Source: Massilia frigida (GTDB taxonomy: Bacteria > Pseudomonadota > Gammaproteobacteria > Burkholderiales > Burkholderiaceae_D). From it: DNA of 64,000 bases. A program made the position numbers and the translations under genes. The stretch covers positions 1 to 64,000 of the forward strand of contig NZ_WHJG01000025.1 in assembly GCF_011682175.1 (NCBI RefSeq), written 5' to 3'. How positions within the stretch are numbered: position 1 is the stretch's first letter; every line of letters begins with the position of its first letter. Below are positions 18,019-27,744 of the stretch, in pieces. Under the pieces are notes generated by a model. It was not told the origin of the DNA, ran no database searches, and saw only the letters and a list, made by a program, of their open reading frames with translations.

Positions 18019-19095
18019 ATGAACCGATATTCCCTGGCCGCGCTCGCCATTGCCGCCACGCTCGGCGTGGCGACGCTATCGATGCCAGCCGGCAGCCGTG
18101 CTGCCACCTCCGGCCCCTACGCCAGCAACTTGCCAGTCCAGGCCGCCATGCCGGGTTTCGATGGCGCGACCACCTGGCTCAACAGTGCACCGCTGACGCC
18201 GGCGCAACTGCGCGGCAAGGTGGTGCTGGTCGATTTCTGGACCTATTCCTGCATCAATTGCATCCGCACCGTGCCGTACGTGCGCGCCTGGGCCGGCAAG
18301 TACCGTGACATGGGCCTGGCCGTGGTCGGGGTGCATACCCCCGAGTTCAAGTTCGAAGAAGACCTGGCCAACGTGAGCGCCGCCGTCGCCCGTTTCCGGA
18401 TCGATTTCCCGGTTGCGGTCGACAGCGGCCAGCGGATCTAGCAAGCCTGGGGCAACCGCGCCTGGCCCGCCTGGTATCTGGTCGATGCGAATGGCAAGAT
18501 CCGCTACCGCCAGTTGGGGGAAGGCGGATACGACAAGCTGGAGCGGGCGATCCAGTCGCTGCTGGCCGAGGCGCGCGGTGGCCCGGTCGATACCGCGCTG
18601 GTCGCTCCCCCCATGCAGGCCGAGCAGCTCGCGCCCGACCTGCGCCAGCTCGATTCGAGCGAAACCTATGTCGGATACAGCCGGGCCACCAACTTCCGCT
18701 CGCCTGAACGGGTCCGCTCCGGCGCGCCGCAGGAGTACTCGGTGGGGGCACTCGCCCTGAACCAGTGGGGACTGTCCGGACGCTGGACCGTGAATGCGGA
18801 ATCGGCCGTGGCCGGACAAGCGGGAAGCGGCATCGCCCACCGCTTCAGCGCACGCGACCTGCACCTGGTGATGGGAGCCGGCCAGGCCGGGCGCCAGGTA
18901 CGCATCCAGGTCAGCGTCGATGGCCACGCGCCGGGCGCGGACCACGGGGCCGACATCGATGCCGATGGCAATGGCCTGGTCACGGCCACCCGCCTCTACC
19001 AATTGATCCGGCAGTCCGGCACCGTACGAGCGCGGCGCGTCGAGATCCGTTTCCTCGACAGCGGGGCCGACGTGTATGCGTTTACCTTTGGCTGA
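18019..19095 (+). pseudogene. DipZ-like thioredoxin-family gene interrupted by an in-frame TAG
   Basis: The first 140 codons encode a signal peptide and a redoxin domain with the active site WTYSCINCIRT. The frame then hits TAG at 18439-18441, between DSGQRI and QAWGNRAWPAWYLVD, and continues uninterrupted in the same frame to 19095. The rest of the thioredoxin fold and a C-terminal beta-sandwich ending RFLDSGADVYAFTFG follow. This is the layout of DipZ C-terminal proteins. Homologues usually carry a tryptophan-type residue near the break, so TGG-to-TAG is the simplest change. It is a nonsense pseudogene unless the codon is read through or is a sequencing error. The intact protein would reduce disulfides in the periplasm. 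Confidence 0.85.
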
Positions 19096-19122
19096 CGGCG
19101 CCGCGCCAGCGCCCTTCCCCGG

Positions 19123-20457
19123 TCATGGCGCGTCCAGCGCACGCAGCACCAGCCGCGCTTCCAGGCCGCCTCCGGGGCGGTTGTGCAAGGTCAGCGTGCC
19201 CCCGAGCGTGAGCGCCAGCTGGCGCGCGATGGCAAGCCCCAGGCCGGTGCCGCCGGTGTCGCGGTTGCGCGAACTTTCGATCCGGTAAAACGGCGCGAAC
19301 ACCGCCTCCAGCGCCGCTTCCGGAATGCCCGGGCCCCGGTCCAGGACCCGGATCGTGATAACCGCTCCGGCGGAGCGCTCCATCACGATCTCTGTCTGAC
19401 CTGCATACTTGAGGCCATTGTCGACCAGGTTCGTCACGACGCGCCGCAAGGCGCCCGGGCGCGTGACGACCGGCTCGCCGGGCTGGCTGCTGAACCCGAC
19501 GTCGGCACCGCTGTCGCGGTAGTCGAGCGTGATGGCGTCGAGCAGGTCGTCGGGGTCGATCGCACGCGCCGGCTCCAGCAGGCCATGCATGGCGCGCGCA
19601 TAGCCGATTCCTTGCCGCGCCAGGTCTTCGAGCTGCTGCAGATCCTCGATGAGGCGCTGCTGCTGCGGGGATTCATCCATGAGGTCGACGCGCAGGCGCA
19701 TGCGCGTGATCGGCGTCTGCAAATCGTGCGATATCGCCGCCAGGATGCGCAGCCGTTCGTCCACGTAGGCGGCGATGCGCCGCTGCATGGCGTTGAAGGC
19801 ACGCGCGGCGCGCACCACTTCCGACGGTCCTTGTTCAGGCATCCGCACTGCGCGCAGGTCCGGCCCGAGGGCGTCGGCGGCCTCGGCAAGGTTGCGCAAG
19901 GGTTTGATGGCCAGGCGCACCGCCAGCCAGCAGGCGAGCGCCACCAGGGCCAACTGTCCCGCCAGCATGTAGGGTAGCCGGGCCGACAGGGGCAGGCCGC
20001 GCCGCGGCCGGAAATCGATGGTCAGCGGCTGCCCGTCCGACAGCCGCAAATGCACCTGGAATCGTTCGGGTCCGCCGTCGACCGCATGCGCGCTAAAGGC
20101 GTAGCCGGGCGCCAGCGCGCGCGTGACCGATGCCATCAAGCGGGTCGAGTGCGGTGCGCTAACCGGTGGCCCGACGCTGCCGGTAGCGGACGAAAAACGG
20201 TAGCCGCCACGTGCAAGGCGCGGCAGCCAAGCTGCCCGCTCCGCGTGAGGCAAGCGGTCGATCAGGGCAACGGCGGTACGCACGTCGGCCTCGATGTAAT
20301 CGATCATCGCCCCCATGTTGACGTCGTTGCGTTCTTCAATCGTCAGCTGGGCGGCAAGGAACTGGGCCGCGGCCAGTCCCGCCAGCAAAATGAACGACAG
20401 GCGCGCAAACAGGCTGGCCGGCGCCAGCCTGCGCAACAGGGCGATGACGCCGCTCAC
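19123..20457 (-). CDS. EnvZ/QseC-type sensor histidine kinase
   Basis: The 444-aa inner-membrane kinase has an N-terminal helix (about 10-40), a periplasmic loop, a second helix (about 165-190), HAMP, then HisKA with His244 in ISHDLQTPITRMRLR. The HATPase domain carries NLVDNGLKYA, DRGPGIP and GTGLGLAIARQLA. The GTG at 20457 is chosen because it overlaps the stop of the upstream regulator by 4 nt (GTGA). An ATG ten codons earlier is possible. It converges on the thioredoxin-like pseudogene with only 27 nt between, so the pair may respond to redox or envelope stress. That link is inference. Confidence 0.9.
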   Translation of the reverse strand: MSGVIALLRRLAPASLFARLSFILLAGLAAAQFLAAQLTIEERNDVNMGAMIDYIEADVRTAVALIDRLPHAERAAWLPRLARGGYRFSSATGSVGPPVSAPHSTRLMASVTRALAPGYAFSAHAVDGGPERFQVHLRLSDGQPLTIDFRPRRGLPLSARLPYMLAGQLALVALACWLAVRLAIKPLRNLAEAADALGPDLRAVRMPEQGPSEVVRAARAFNAMQRRIAAYVDERLRILAAISHDLQTPITRMRLRVDLMDESPQQQRLIEDLQQLEDLARQGIGYARAMHGLLEPARAIDPDDLLDAITLDYRDSGADVGFSSQPGEPVVTRPGALRRVVTNLVDNGLKYAGQTEIVMERSAGAVITIRVLDRGPGIPEAALEAVFAPFYRIESSRNRDTGGTGLGLAIARQLALTLGGTLTLHNRPGGGLEARLVLRALDAP

Positions 20458-21194
20458 ATCGCGCCCGCCAGCGGCGTGACCGGACATGACAGCACATACC
20501 CTTCGCTGCGCAGCGTCTTGATGTAGCGCGGCTCGCGCGGATCGTCGCGCAGGCGCTGGCGCAGGCGGCTGACCAGGATATCGATGGAGCGGTCGAAGGC
20601 CTGCGCATCGTGGCCATGGGTCAGCTCCAGCAACTGATCGCGTGTCAGCACCCGTTGCGGATGGTCGAGGAAGACCCGCAGCAGCCGGTATTCGGCGCTG
20701 CTCAGGGCGACCTCGACATCGTCATCGGCAAGCAGATGGCGTGCCACGACGTCGAGCCGCCACGCCCCGAAGCCGATCAGGCGCGCCGACTCGGTCACCT
20801 GCATGTTGGGAGGAAGCATGCGCGTGCGGCGCAATACTGCCCTGATGCGCGCCAGCAGCTCGCGCGCCGCGAACGGCTTGGCCATGTAATCGTCGGCGCC
20901 CAGCTCGAGACCGACAACGCGGTCGGTTTCATCGTCGCGCGCGGTGAGCATCAGGATCGGAATGGCGCGGTGCTTTCCCGACCGGACTTCGCGGCACAGG
21001 ACCAGCCCGTCGTCACCGGGAAGCATGATGTCGAGAACGATGAGGTCCGGCGTCGAGCGTTGCAGCGCGGCCCGCATCGCGCGGCCGTCGGCCACCGCCG
21101 TACAGCACAGGCCCTGTTTTTCGAGATACGTACTGAGCAACTCACGAATGTCGCGGTCGTCGTCCACGATCAGGACATGGTCGATCTCTCCCAC
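20454..21194 (-). CDS. OmpR-family response regulator
   Basis: The 246-aa regulator has receiver residues VDDD, phospho-acceptor Asp55 in LIVLDIMLPGDDG and Lys in DYMAKPFAARE. A winged-helix DNA-binding domain follows (about 145-240) with SIDILVSRLRQRLRDDP. It starts with GTG preceded by AAGGAA at a good distance. The kinase gene follows with a 4-nt overlap, so both are made from one message. The DNA target is unknown. Confidence 0.92.
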   Translation of the reverse strand: MGEIDHVLIVDDDRDIRELLSTYLEKQGLCCTAVADGRAMRAALQRSTPDLIVLDIMLPGDDGLVLCREVRSGKHRAIPILMLTARDDETDRVVGLELGADDYMAKPFAARELLARIRAVLRRTRMLPPNMQVTESARLIGFGAWRLDVVARHLLADDDVEVALSSAEYRLLRVFLDHPQRVLTRDQLLELTHGHDAQAFDRSIDILVSRLRQRLRDDPREPRYIKTLRSEGYVLSCPVTPLAGAM

Positions 21195-21245
21195 GGTGTT
21201 CCTTTTTTACAGTGACGGCCGCCGGCCGGGGCCGCCATAGTGCAC

Positions 21246-21929
21246 TCAACGGCCTTTTTTGTACACGCCTTCGGCCAGCGAGGATGCGTCATCGACCACC
21301 ACCAGCCCGCCTTTGTCCGCCTTCAATTCCAGGGAGGAAAACGCGGTCATGGCCGAGATCGGATTGGTCAGGCGAAAACCCGCGATGCGGGCCTGGGCCC
21401 GCTCGGGCGTCACCGCCAGCCATTGCCACGCTTCCTGGCTCTTACTGCGGCGCAGGCCGGTACGGGCCCAGACTTCCCCGGCCGGCATCGTCACCGTCGC
21501 CTCGCCGTTCTTGGGGTTGGTGTCGGCCACGGCGCTTTTGCCCGACTTCGCTTCAAATTTGACTTCGATGTTCTTCAACAAAATATCGGCCGTGCTGGCC
21601 ACCGCCACCCAGCTGCCGGCCGCGGGTTCTTTCTTTGCCTTGAACTCGCTGTCGGTCTCCAGGCGGAACACCATCGGACTCTTGACCGGCGTGAGCACGA
21701 TGTGGTCGTTCTTGATTTCCCAGATACCTTCGGTGCCATCGTCTTGCGAGCCATAGATGAGCATGAACTGGAATTTGCCGTTCTTGCCCAGCCAGAGCTC
21801 CGAACCGACTTCCCTCACCCCTTGCAAAAAGTAATTCCCGGGCAGGTCGTTGATGTCGGGCGGCGCGGCGAACGAGGTCAGGCTGGCCGTGGCCAGGGCG
21901 AGAGCGGGCAGGAGTCGGAGTGTGCGCAT
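21246..21929 (-). CDS. Exported hypothetical protein
   Basis: The 227-aa product has a signal peptide (MRTLRLLPALALATASLTSFA) and a beta-rich mature part beginning PPDINDLPGNYFLQGVREVGSELWLG. It has internal strands (GIWEIKNDHIVLTPV) suggestive of a small lipocalin- or immunoglobulin-like sandwich. No cysteines or catalytic motif stand out, and I do not recognise the family. It is the last gene of the leftward run that begins with kdp. A 68-nt gap from the acetolactate decarboxylase allows co-transcription. Confidence 0.6.
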   Translation of the reverse strand: MRTLRLLPALALATASLTSFAAPPDINDLPGNYFLQGVREVGSELWLGKNGKFQFMLIYGSQDDGTEGIWEIKNDHIVLTPVKSPMVFRLETDSEFKAKKEPAAGSWVAVASTADILLKNIEVKFEAKSGKSAVADTNPKNGEATVTMPAGEVWARTGLRRSKSQEAWQWLAVTPERAQARIAGFRLTNPISAMTAFSSLELKADKGGLVVVDDASSLAEGVYKKGR

Positions 21930-21997
21930 GGCAATGTTTTCATTTCGATTATAAGTAGACTATTTTACGCCAACGCCCCGTAGCCGCGCCCCGGACC

Positions 21998-22795
21998 TCA
22001 GGGCTTGTCGTGCCGGTCGCTCTCGACCTTGCGCAGTTCGGCGGCACGATCCTTTTCCTGGTCCGCTTTGGCGAAGTCCTCGTTGAGCGGCAGTTCCACT
22101 TCCAGGCGGCGCACCTGCGCCAGCCTGAGCACGCCGCGCGCCAGGCCGGTGCCGAGCACATGTCCGCCGAAGCTCAGGTCGTCCGAAATGAAATGCCAGT
22201 GGTAGCCCGGCACGCTGATGCCCTTGCTCAGGGCCGGGCTGCGGATGCCGACCAGGGTGCCCGCCACGGCATCGCGGGTAAACACGCTCTGCGACGTCGA
22301 CACCTCGGCCAGGGGCTGGTACGGCCGGCTCTGGGCGGGAATGGCGCGCGTCGAGATGCCGCTGAACTGGCCCTTGATCTCGATCGCATAAAACATGTTC
22401 TTGTTGCCGAGCTGCTGGTCGGCCAGCGCTTCGATCGCCGCCAGGCTGGTGCTCGGTCCGAGCGCCACAGTGAGGGTCGGCACGAACGGCAGCACGTACG
22501 CGAGCGGGGTGCGGTCCGATGGCGCCGCCACGCGCACCGAGCCATCGGCGCGCACGTGATAAAACTTGCCATCGTGGACCACCATTTCGCCATCGAGGCG
22601 ATTATAGGTGCCGATCCCGAAGTTCCCCTTGGCGCCCAGCTGCGCGACGGTCAGCTCGCCCTCGTACACGCCGGCCAGCAGCGCATCGATGGTCGAATAC
22701 ACGTACAGGGCCGGTTCCTGCGCGGCGCTGCCCAGGCTGGCCAGGCCCAGCACGAGGCCGGCCAGGCAGCGGCGATACGAACGTCCAAGTTGCAT
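21998..22795 (-). CDS. budA: Acetolactate decarboxylase with a signal peptide
   Basis: The 265-aa protein converts alpha-acetolactate to acetoin and CO2. The family pattern is clear: LYVYSTIDALLAGVYEGELT near the start, GNFGIGTYNRLDGEMVV, and the zinc-binding HWHFIS..GGHVLG near the end. Classical BudA is cytoplasmic; this one begins with MQLGRSYRRCLAGLVLGLASLGSAAQ, a good signal peptide, so it is probably periplasmic. AAGGAGATC precedes the chosen ATG, whereas an upstream in-frame ATG lacks one. No acetolactate synthase or butanediol dehydrogenase gene is adjacent. It follows the kdp-linked regulator by 89 nt. Confidence 0.88.
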   Translation of the reverse strand: MQLGRSYRRCLAGLVLGLASLGSAAQEPALYVYSTIDALLAGVYEGELTVAQLGAKGNFGIGTYNRLDGEMVVHDGKFYHVRADGSVRVAAPSDRTPLAYVLPFVPTLTVALGPSTSLAAIEALADQQLGNKNMFYAIEIKGQFSGISTRAIPAQSRPYQPLAEVSTSQSVFTRDAVAGTLVGIRSPALSKGISVPGYHWHFISDDLSFGGHVLGTGLARGVLRLAQVRRLEVELPLNEDFAKADQEKDRAAELRKVESDRHDKP

Positions 22796-22884
22796 GGCGA
22801 TCTCCTTTTTCAGAGTCACAGGAAGCCCGAGCGGCGCTCCGTGCCCGTATTATGCCTGCCCGTGCATGGACGCAAGCAGCGGCA

Positions 22885-24327
22885 TCAGCCGCCATGCCGG
22901 CGCAGGTAGCGCCGCAACGCTTCGCTCGGTGTCCTGAGCGCGGCGGCGCAGCGGCCGGCATCGCCGCCGTGCGCCGCCAGCGCCGCCGCGATCTCGGCCG
23001 GCGCGATCTGGCCAATCTGGCGGATGGCGGGATGCTCCTCGATCAGCTTGTACATTGATGGCCGCGACACCCCCAGCGCCAGTGCCGCGTTGCGGATCAG
23101 CCAGCCGTTGGATTCCAGCGCGTCCAGCACCGCTTGTCCACTCAGCTTGCCCAGCCTGACGCGCGCCGGCCGCCCCGCCACGCCCGGCACCAGCGCCTCG
23201 AAGGCCAGCGGCTGGCCCGCCTGCGCGGCGCTGAGGGCGCGCTGCACCACGCTGCCGAGCTGGCGCACATTGCCGGGCCAGTCGTAGTTGCACAGCTGGC
23301 TGATGAACGCCAGCGGCAATGCGGGCGCGCTGCCGGTGCGCCCGCTCCAGGCTTGCATGAAGTGCAGCACCAGCACGCCGATATCGCAGCGCCGCTCGCG
23401 CAGGGGCGGCAGGCGCACCACCAGCGCTTCGAGGCGGCGCAGCAAGGACTGGTTGAAGCTGCCATCGTGCAGATCGTGGTCGCTGGCGACGACCAGGCGG
23501 ACCCGGGCCGGCTCGTTGGCGCGCATACCGGCGGGCCGGTACTGGCCAGTCTTGAGCACGCGCAGCAGCAGCGCCTGTACCGCCTGCGGCGCCGTGCCTA
23601 TCTTGTCGAGAAACAGGGTGCCGTCATCGACCCGGGCCAAGGCGCCCGTGCCGGCGCCGAACAGCTCGGGCGCCGCCTGCGCTTCGGCCACGGTTGCCAT
23701 GTTGACCGTCACCATCGGGCTGCGGCAGCGCGCGCTGGCGTGATGGATCGCTTGCGCGGCGAGCTCCTTGCCGCTGCCGGCTTCGCCCAGCAGCAGCACC
23801 GGCAGGTCGGTCGCGGCCACCTGCCGGATCAGCTCACGCAGGCGGATCGCGGCGCTGCCGACCCCGTGCACGCCGGCAATCGCGCTGTCCTGGGGCAGGC
23901 GGTCCATCCAGTGCACGCACAGCAGCACCACGCCACCCAGGCCGATGACCAGGCCCGCATCGACCTGTTCGGCGGTGCAGCGGGTACCCGCGCCGGCCAG
24001 CATGGCGCCGTTCAGTTCCACCCGCATGCGGCTTTTCGGCAGCAGCAGGCTCACGCCATGGTCGCGATGGCGCCGCAGCCGCAGTGCATCGCGCGCAATG
24101 CGGCGCTGCCCGAGCGGCTGCGCACCGCCCGCGAGGCCGCCGAACAGCGGCGCGAAGCGATTGAGCTCGATGTCGCCGCTGCCCGGCGCGGCGATGCACT
24201 GCTCGCCGATCCGCTGCGGCTGCGGGTGCCACAGGATGGTCAGCGCCAGCCGCTGCGCGGCGCGGCCCGCCAGCGCGCAGACCGGCGAGGCCAGGGTGTT
24301 TTCAGCGTCGATCAGGGAAAGGCTCAC
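22885..24327 (-). CDS. Degenerate sigma-54-type activator (FHA-AAA-Fis) linked to kdp
   Basis: The 480-aa protein has an N-terminal FHA-like domain (about 28-142), an AAA+ domain with Walker A GEAGSGKE (181-188), and C-terminal Fis-type helix-turn-helix segments around ALALGVSRPSMYKLIEE. Two features of working sigma-54 activators are missing. After ELFG (221-224) the whole GAFTGA loop is absent, reading ELFGAGTGALARVDDGTLFL. Walker B is LFLDK instead of LFLDE. It therefore probably cannot remodel sigma-54 polymerase and may act as a sigma-70 regulator or repressor. The GTG start lies 5 nt after kdpE, so it is part of that operon. Confidence 0.8.
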   Translation of the reverse strand: MSLSLIDAENTLASPVCALAGRAAQRLALTILWHPQPQRIGEQCIAAPGSGDIELNRFAPLFGGLAGGAQPLGQRRIARDALRLRRHRDHGVSLLLPKSRMRVELNGAMLAGAGTRCTAEQVDAGLVIGLGGVVLLCVHWMDRLPQDSAIAGVHGVGSAAIRLRELIRQVAATDLPVLLLGEAGSGKELAAQAIHHASARCRSPMVTVNMATVAEAQAAPELFGAGTGALARVDDGTLFLDKIGTAPQAVQALLLRVLKTGQYRPAGMRANEPARVRLVVASDHDLHDGSFNQSLLRRLEALVVRLPPLRERRCDIGVLVLHFMQAWSGRTGSAPALPLAFISQLCNYDWPGNVRQLGSVVQRALSAAQAGQPLAFEALVPGVAGRPARVRLGKLSGQAVLDALESNGWLIRNAALALGVSRPSMYKLIEEHPAIRQIGQIAPAEIAAALAAHGGDAGRCAAALRTPSEALRRYLRRHGG

Positions 24328-24332
24328 GGGCG

Positions 24333-25031
<699 letters not shown>

Positions 25032-25048
25032 CGGGCGGGGCAAAGGTT

Positions 25049-27733
25049 TCAGGTTTCGGGTTCAGGGCCGGGCGGCGGCGTCCCGAGCGGCAGGTTGACG
25101 ACCAGCGAGGCGCCGCCGGCGGACGACACGCCAGCCTCGATTTTACCGCCATGCGCCTCGATGATCGCGCGGCAGATGGCCAGCCCCAGGCCCACGCCCG
25201 GTTGCGCCGATTCGCGCTCGCCGCGCGCGAACTTCTCGAACAGGGTCTCGGCCCGTCCGGCGGGGAAGCCCGGGCCGTCGTCGTCGACGCGCAATTGCAG
25301 CCATATGCCATGGACTGCGCCGGACACCACGATGGTCGAACCGGGCGGCGTGTACTTGGCGGCGTTCTCCAGCAGGTTGTACAACACCCGCTCGATCAGT
25401 ACCGCGTCGAAGCGCACCAGCGGCAGGCCGGGCGCGAGCGCGGTGCGCACCACATGTGCGCGCAGCGGCGTGGCGCAGGCGCGCAGGGCGCTGCCGACCA
25501 CTTCTTCGAGCGGGTGCCACTGCATGTTGAAGGTGATCTGCCCGCTCTGGATGCGCGCCATTTCCAGCAGGTTCGCCACCAGGGCGCTCATGCGCAGCGC
25601 TTCGTCATGCAGGATGGCGGCCATGTCGCGCTGCGGCGCGGCCAGTGCCGGACTGGAAGCGGCCAGCGATTCCGACAGTCCCACCAGCAAGGTCAAGGGC
25701 GTGCGCAGGTCGTGCGACAGGGCCGCCAGCAGCGAATTGCGCAGGCGTTCGGACTCCATGTTCACCAGCGCATCCTGCGCCACCTCGATGTAGTGCACCC
25801 GTTCGAGCGCGATGGCGGCCAGCGCTGCGAAGGTGTCGAGCTGGGTGCGTTGTTCGGGAATGAGCATCCAGCGCTGTTGTTCCGGTTCGATGGCCAGCAC
25901 GCCGCGCGTGCGCATCGGGGCCACCAGCGGCAGGTAGAACAAGGCACTGGCCGGCAGGGTGCCGCTGCCCAGGCCCGCGCTTTGCGCATGGTCGAAGGCC
26001 CATTGGGCGATGCCGATGTCGGCCTTGGCGCCGGGCGGCGCTTGCAGGCGGCCTTCGGCATCCGGCACCAGCAGGGTGGCACCGGCGCGGAAGGTGCGGG
26101 CGATGGCATCGCGCGTGGCGTCCACGATCTGCCCGGTCTGGAGCGCGCCGGACAGCTCGCGCGCGAATTCGTACAGCGCGCGCGAACGGTGCTCGCGGTG
26201 CGCCGCCACGCGCGCCTGGAACCGCAAGCCGGCCGTCAGGTGGCCGGTGATCAGGCCGACCGCCAGCATGACGCCGAAGGTAATCAGGTATTCCAGGTCG
26301 GAGACGGCAAAGTCGAAGCGCGGGGTGACGAAGAAAAAATCGAAGCAGGCCACGCAGAGGCAGGTGCACAGCACCGACGGCCCGCGCCCGAAGCGCACCG
26401 CCACCAGCACCACCACCAGCAGGAGCAGCATGGCGATGTTGGCCAGGTCGACGTAGCCGACCAGCGGCGAAAGCAGCAGCGCGGCGGCCAGGCTGGCCGC
26501 GCCCGACCAGGCATACGCGGCGGCGCGCCGTTTGCCGCTGTCGAACGCCAGGATGACGGTGTTCGTTTCCGGCGCCGCCTCGGCCGCACGCGGCTTGCCG
26601 CCGCCGACTTCGATCAGGTCGATATCGGGCGCGAGGCTGGCGATGCGGTCGCGGTGCGCGTGCCGCCAGGGCCAGGACCGGTGCGCGCGCGCCAGCAGCA
26701 GCTTGGACATATTGTGTTCGCGCGCGTAGCCGACGATGGCCTCGGCGATGTCGCGTCCCGCCAGCACCGCCGTGTGCGCGCCCAGTTCCTGCGCCAGGCG
26801 CAGTGTTTTCAGGGTCAGTTCGCGCCGGGGCGCCGGATTGCGCTGCAGGGCCGGCGTTTCCACGTACACGGCATGCCAGTCGGCGCCCAGCTGGCCGGCC
26901 AGGCGCGCAGTGCTGCGCACCACGTGCTCGGCATCGGCACGCGGCCCCACGCAGGCCAGCAGCGCGCCGCCGGTCTTCCAGACCGTACCGATCGATTGTT
27001 CGATGCGGTAGGCACGCACGTCGTCTTCGACCCGGTCGGCGGTACGGCGCAGGGCCAGCTCGCGCAGGGCGATCAGGTTCCCTTTGCGGAAAAAATTTTT
27101 CGAAGCGCGTTCGGCCTGTTCCGGCCGATATACCTTGCCGCTGCGCAGGCGCGCCAGCAATTCGTCGGCCGGCAGGTCGACCAGGACCACTTCGTCGGCG
27201 CCGTCGAACACGGTGTCGGGCACCGTTTCGGCCACGCGCACGCCGGTAATCCCGCCCACCACGTCGTTCAGGCTGTCCAGGTGCTGGACATTGACGGTGG
27301 TGAACACGTCGATGCCGGCCGCCAGCAGCTCTTCCACATCCTGCCAGCGCTTGGGGTGGCGCGAGCCGGGCGCGTTGGCGTGGGCCAGCTCGTCGACCAG
27401 GATCAGGGACGGCGCGGCGGCCAGCGCGGCATCGAGGTCGAATTCGCGCAGCGCCTTGCCGCGGTGGGCGAGCGTGGCCGGGCCGAGCTGGTCCAGGCCA
27501 TCGAGCAGGGCGGCGGTGTCGGCGCGGCCGTGGGTTTCGAGCACGCCGACCAGCACCGCCACGCCGTCGGCGCGCAGCTTGCGGGCGGCGACCAGCATGG
27601 CGCAGGTTTTACCGACGCCGGCCGAGGCGCCGAAATAGATGCGCAGCTTGCCGCGCGCGGCCTTGCGCTCCCCGCTCTGGACCTGGGCCAGCAGGGCGTC
27701 GGGGTCGGCGCGTTGGGTTTCAGTGGGGGACAT
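25049..27733 (-). CDS. kdpD: KdpD potassium-sensing histidine kinase
   Basis: The 894-aa protein matches the length of E. coli KdpD. The N-terminal KdpD domain (about 20-230) carries Walker A GASAGVGKT. A universal-stress-like domain follows (about 250-370), then four membrane helices (about 400-500), a GAF-like domain, HisKA with His674 in LSHDLRTPLTLL, and HATPase with NLLENAAKYTPPGS and VGLGLAI. It senses potassium availability or turgor and phosphorylates KdpE. It lies in the operon between kdpC (11-nt gap) and kdpE. Confidence 0.97.
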   Translation of the reverse strand: MSPTETQRADPDALLAQVQSGERKAARGKLRIYFGASAGVGKTCAMLVAARKLRADGVAVLVGVLETHGRADTAALLDGLDQLGPATLAHRGKALREFDLDAALAAAPSLILVDELAHANAPGSRHPKRWQDVEELLAAGIDVFTTVNVQHLDSLNDVVGGITGVRVAETVPDTVFDGADEVVLVDLPADELLARLRSGKVYRPEQAERASKNFFRKGNLIALRELALRRTADRVEDDVRAYRIEQSIGTVWKTGGALLACVGPRADAEHVVRSTARLAGQLGADWHAVYVETPALQRNPAPRRELTLKTLRLAQELGAHTAVLAGRDIAEAIVGYAREHNMSKLLLARAHRSWPWRHAHRDRIASLAPDIDLIEVGGGKPRAAEAAPETNTVILAFDSGKRRAAAYAWSGAASLAAALLLSPLVGYVDLANIAMLLLLVVVLVAVRFGRGPSVLCTCLCVACFDFFFVTPRFDFAVSDLEYLITFGVMLAVGLITGHLTAGLRFQARVAAHREHRSRALYEFARELSGALQTGQIVDATRDAIARTFRAGATLLVPDAEGRLQAPPGAKADIGIAQWAFDHAQSAGLGSGTLPASALFYLPLVAPMRTRGVLAIEPEQQRWMLIPEQRTQLDTFAALAAIALERVHYIEVAQDALVNMESERLRNSLLAALSHDLRTPLTLLVGLSESLAASSPALAAPQRDMAAILHDEALRMSALVANLLEMARIQSGQITFNMQWHPLEEVVGSALRACATPLRAHVVRTALAPGLPLVRFDAVLIERVLYNLLENAAKYTPPGSTIVVSGAVHGIWLQLRVDDDGPGFPAGRAETLFEKFARGERESAQPGVGLGLAICRAIIEAHGGKIEAGVSSAGGASLVVNLPLGTPPPGPEPET

Positions 27734-27744
27734 GGCGGCCTTTG

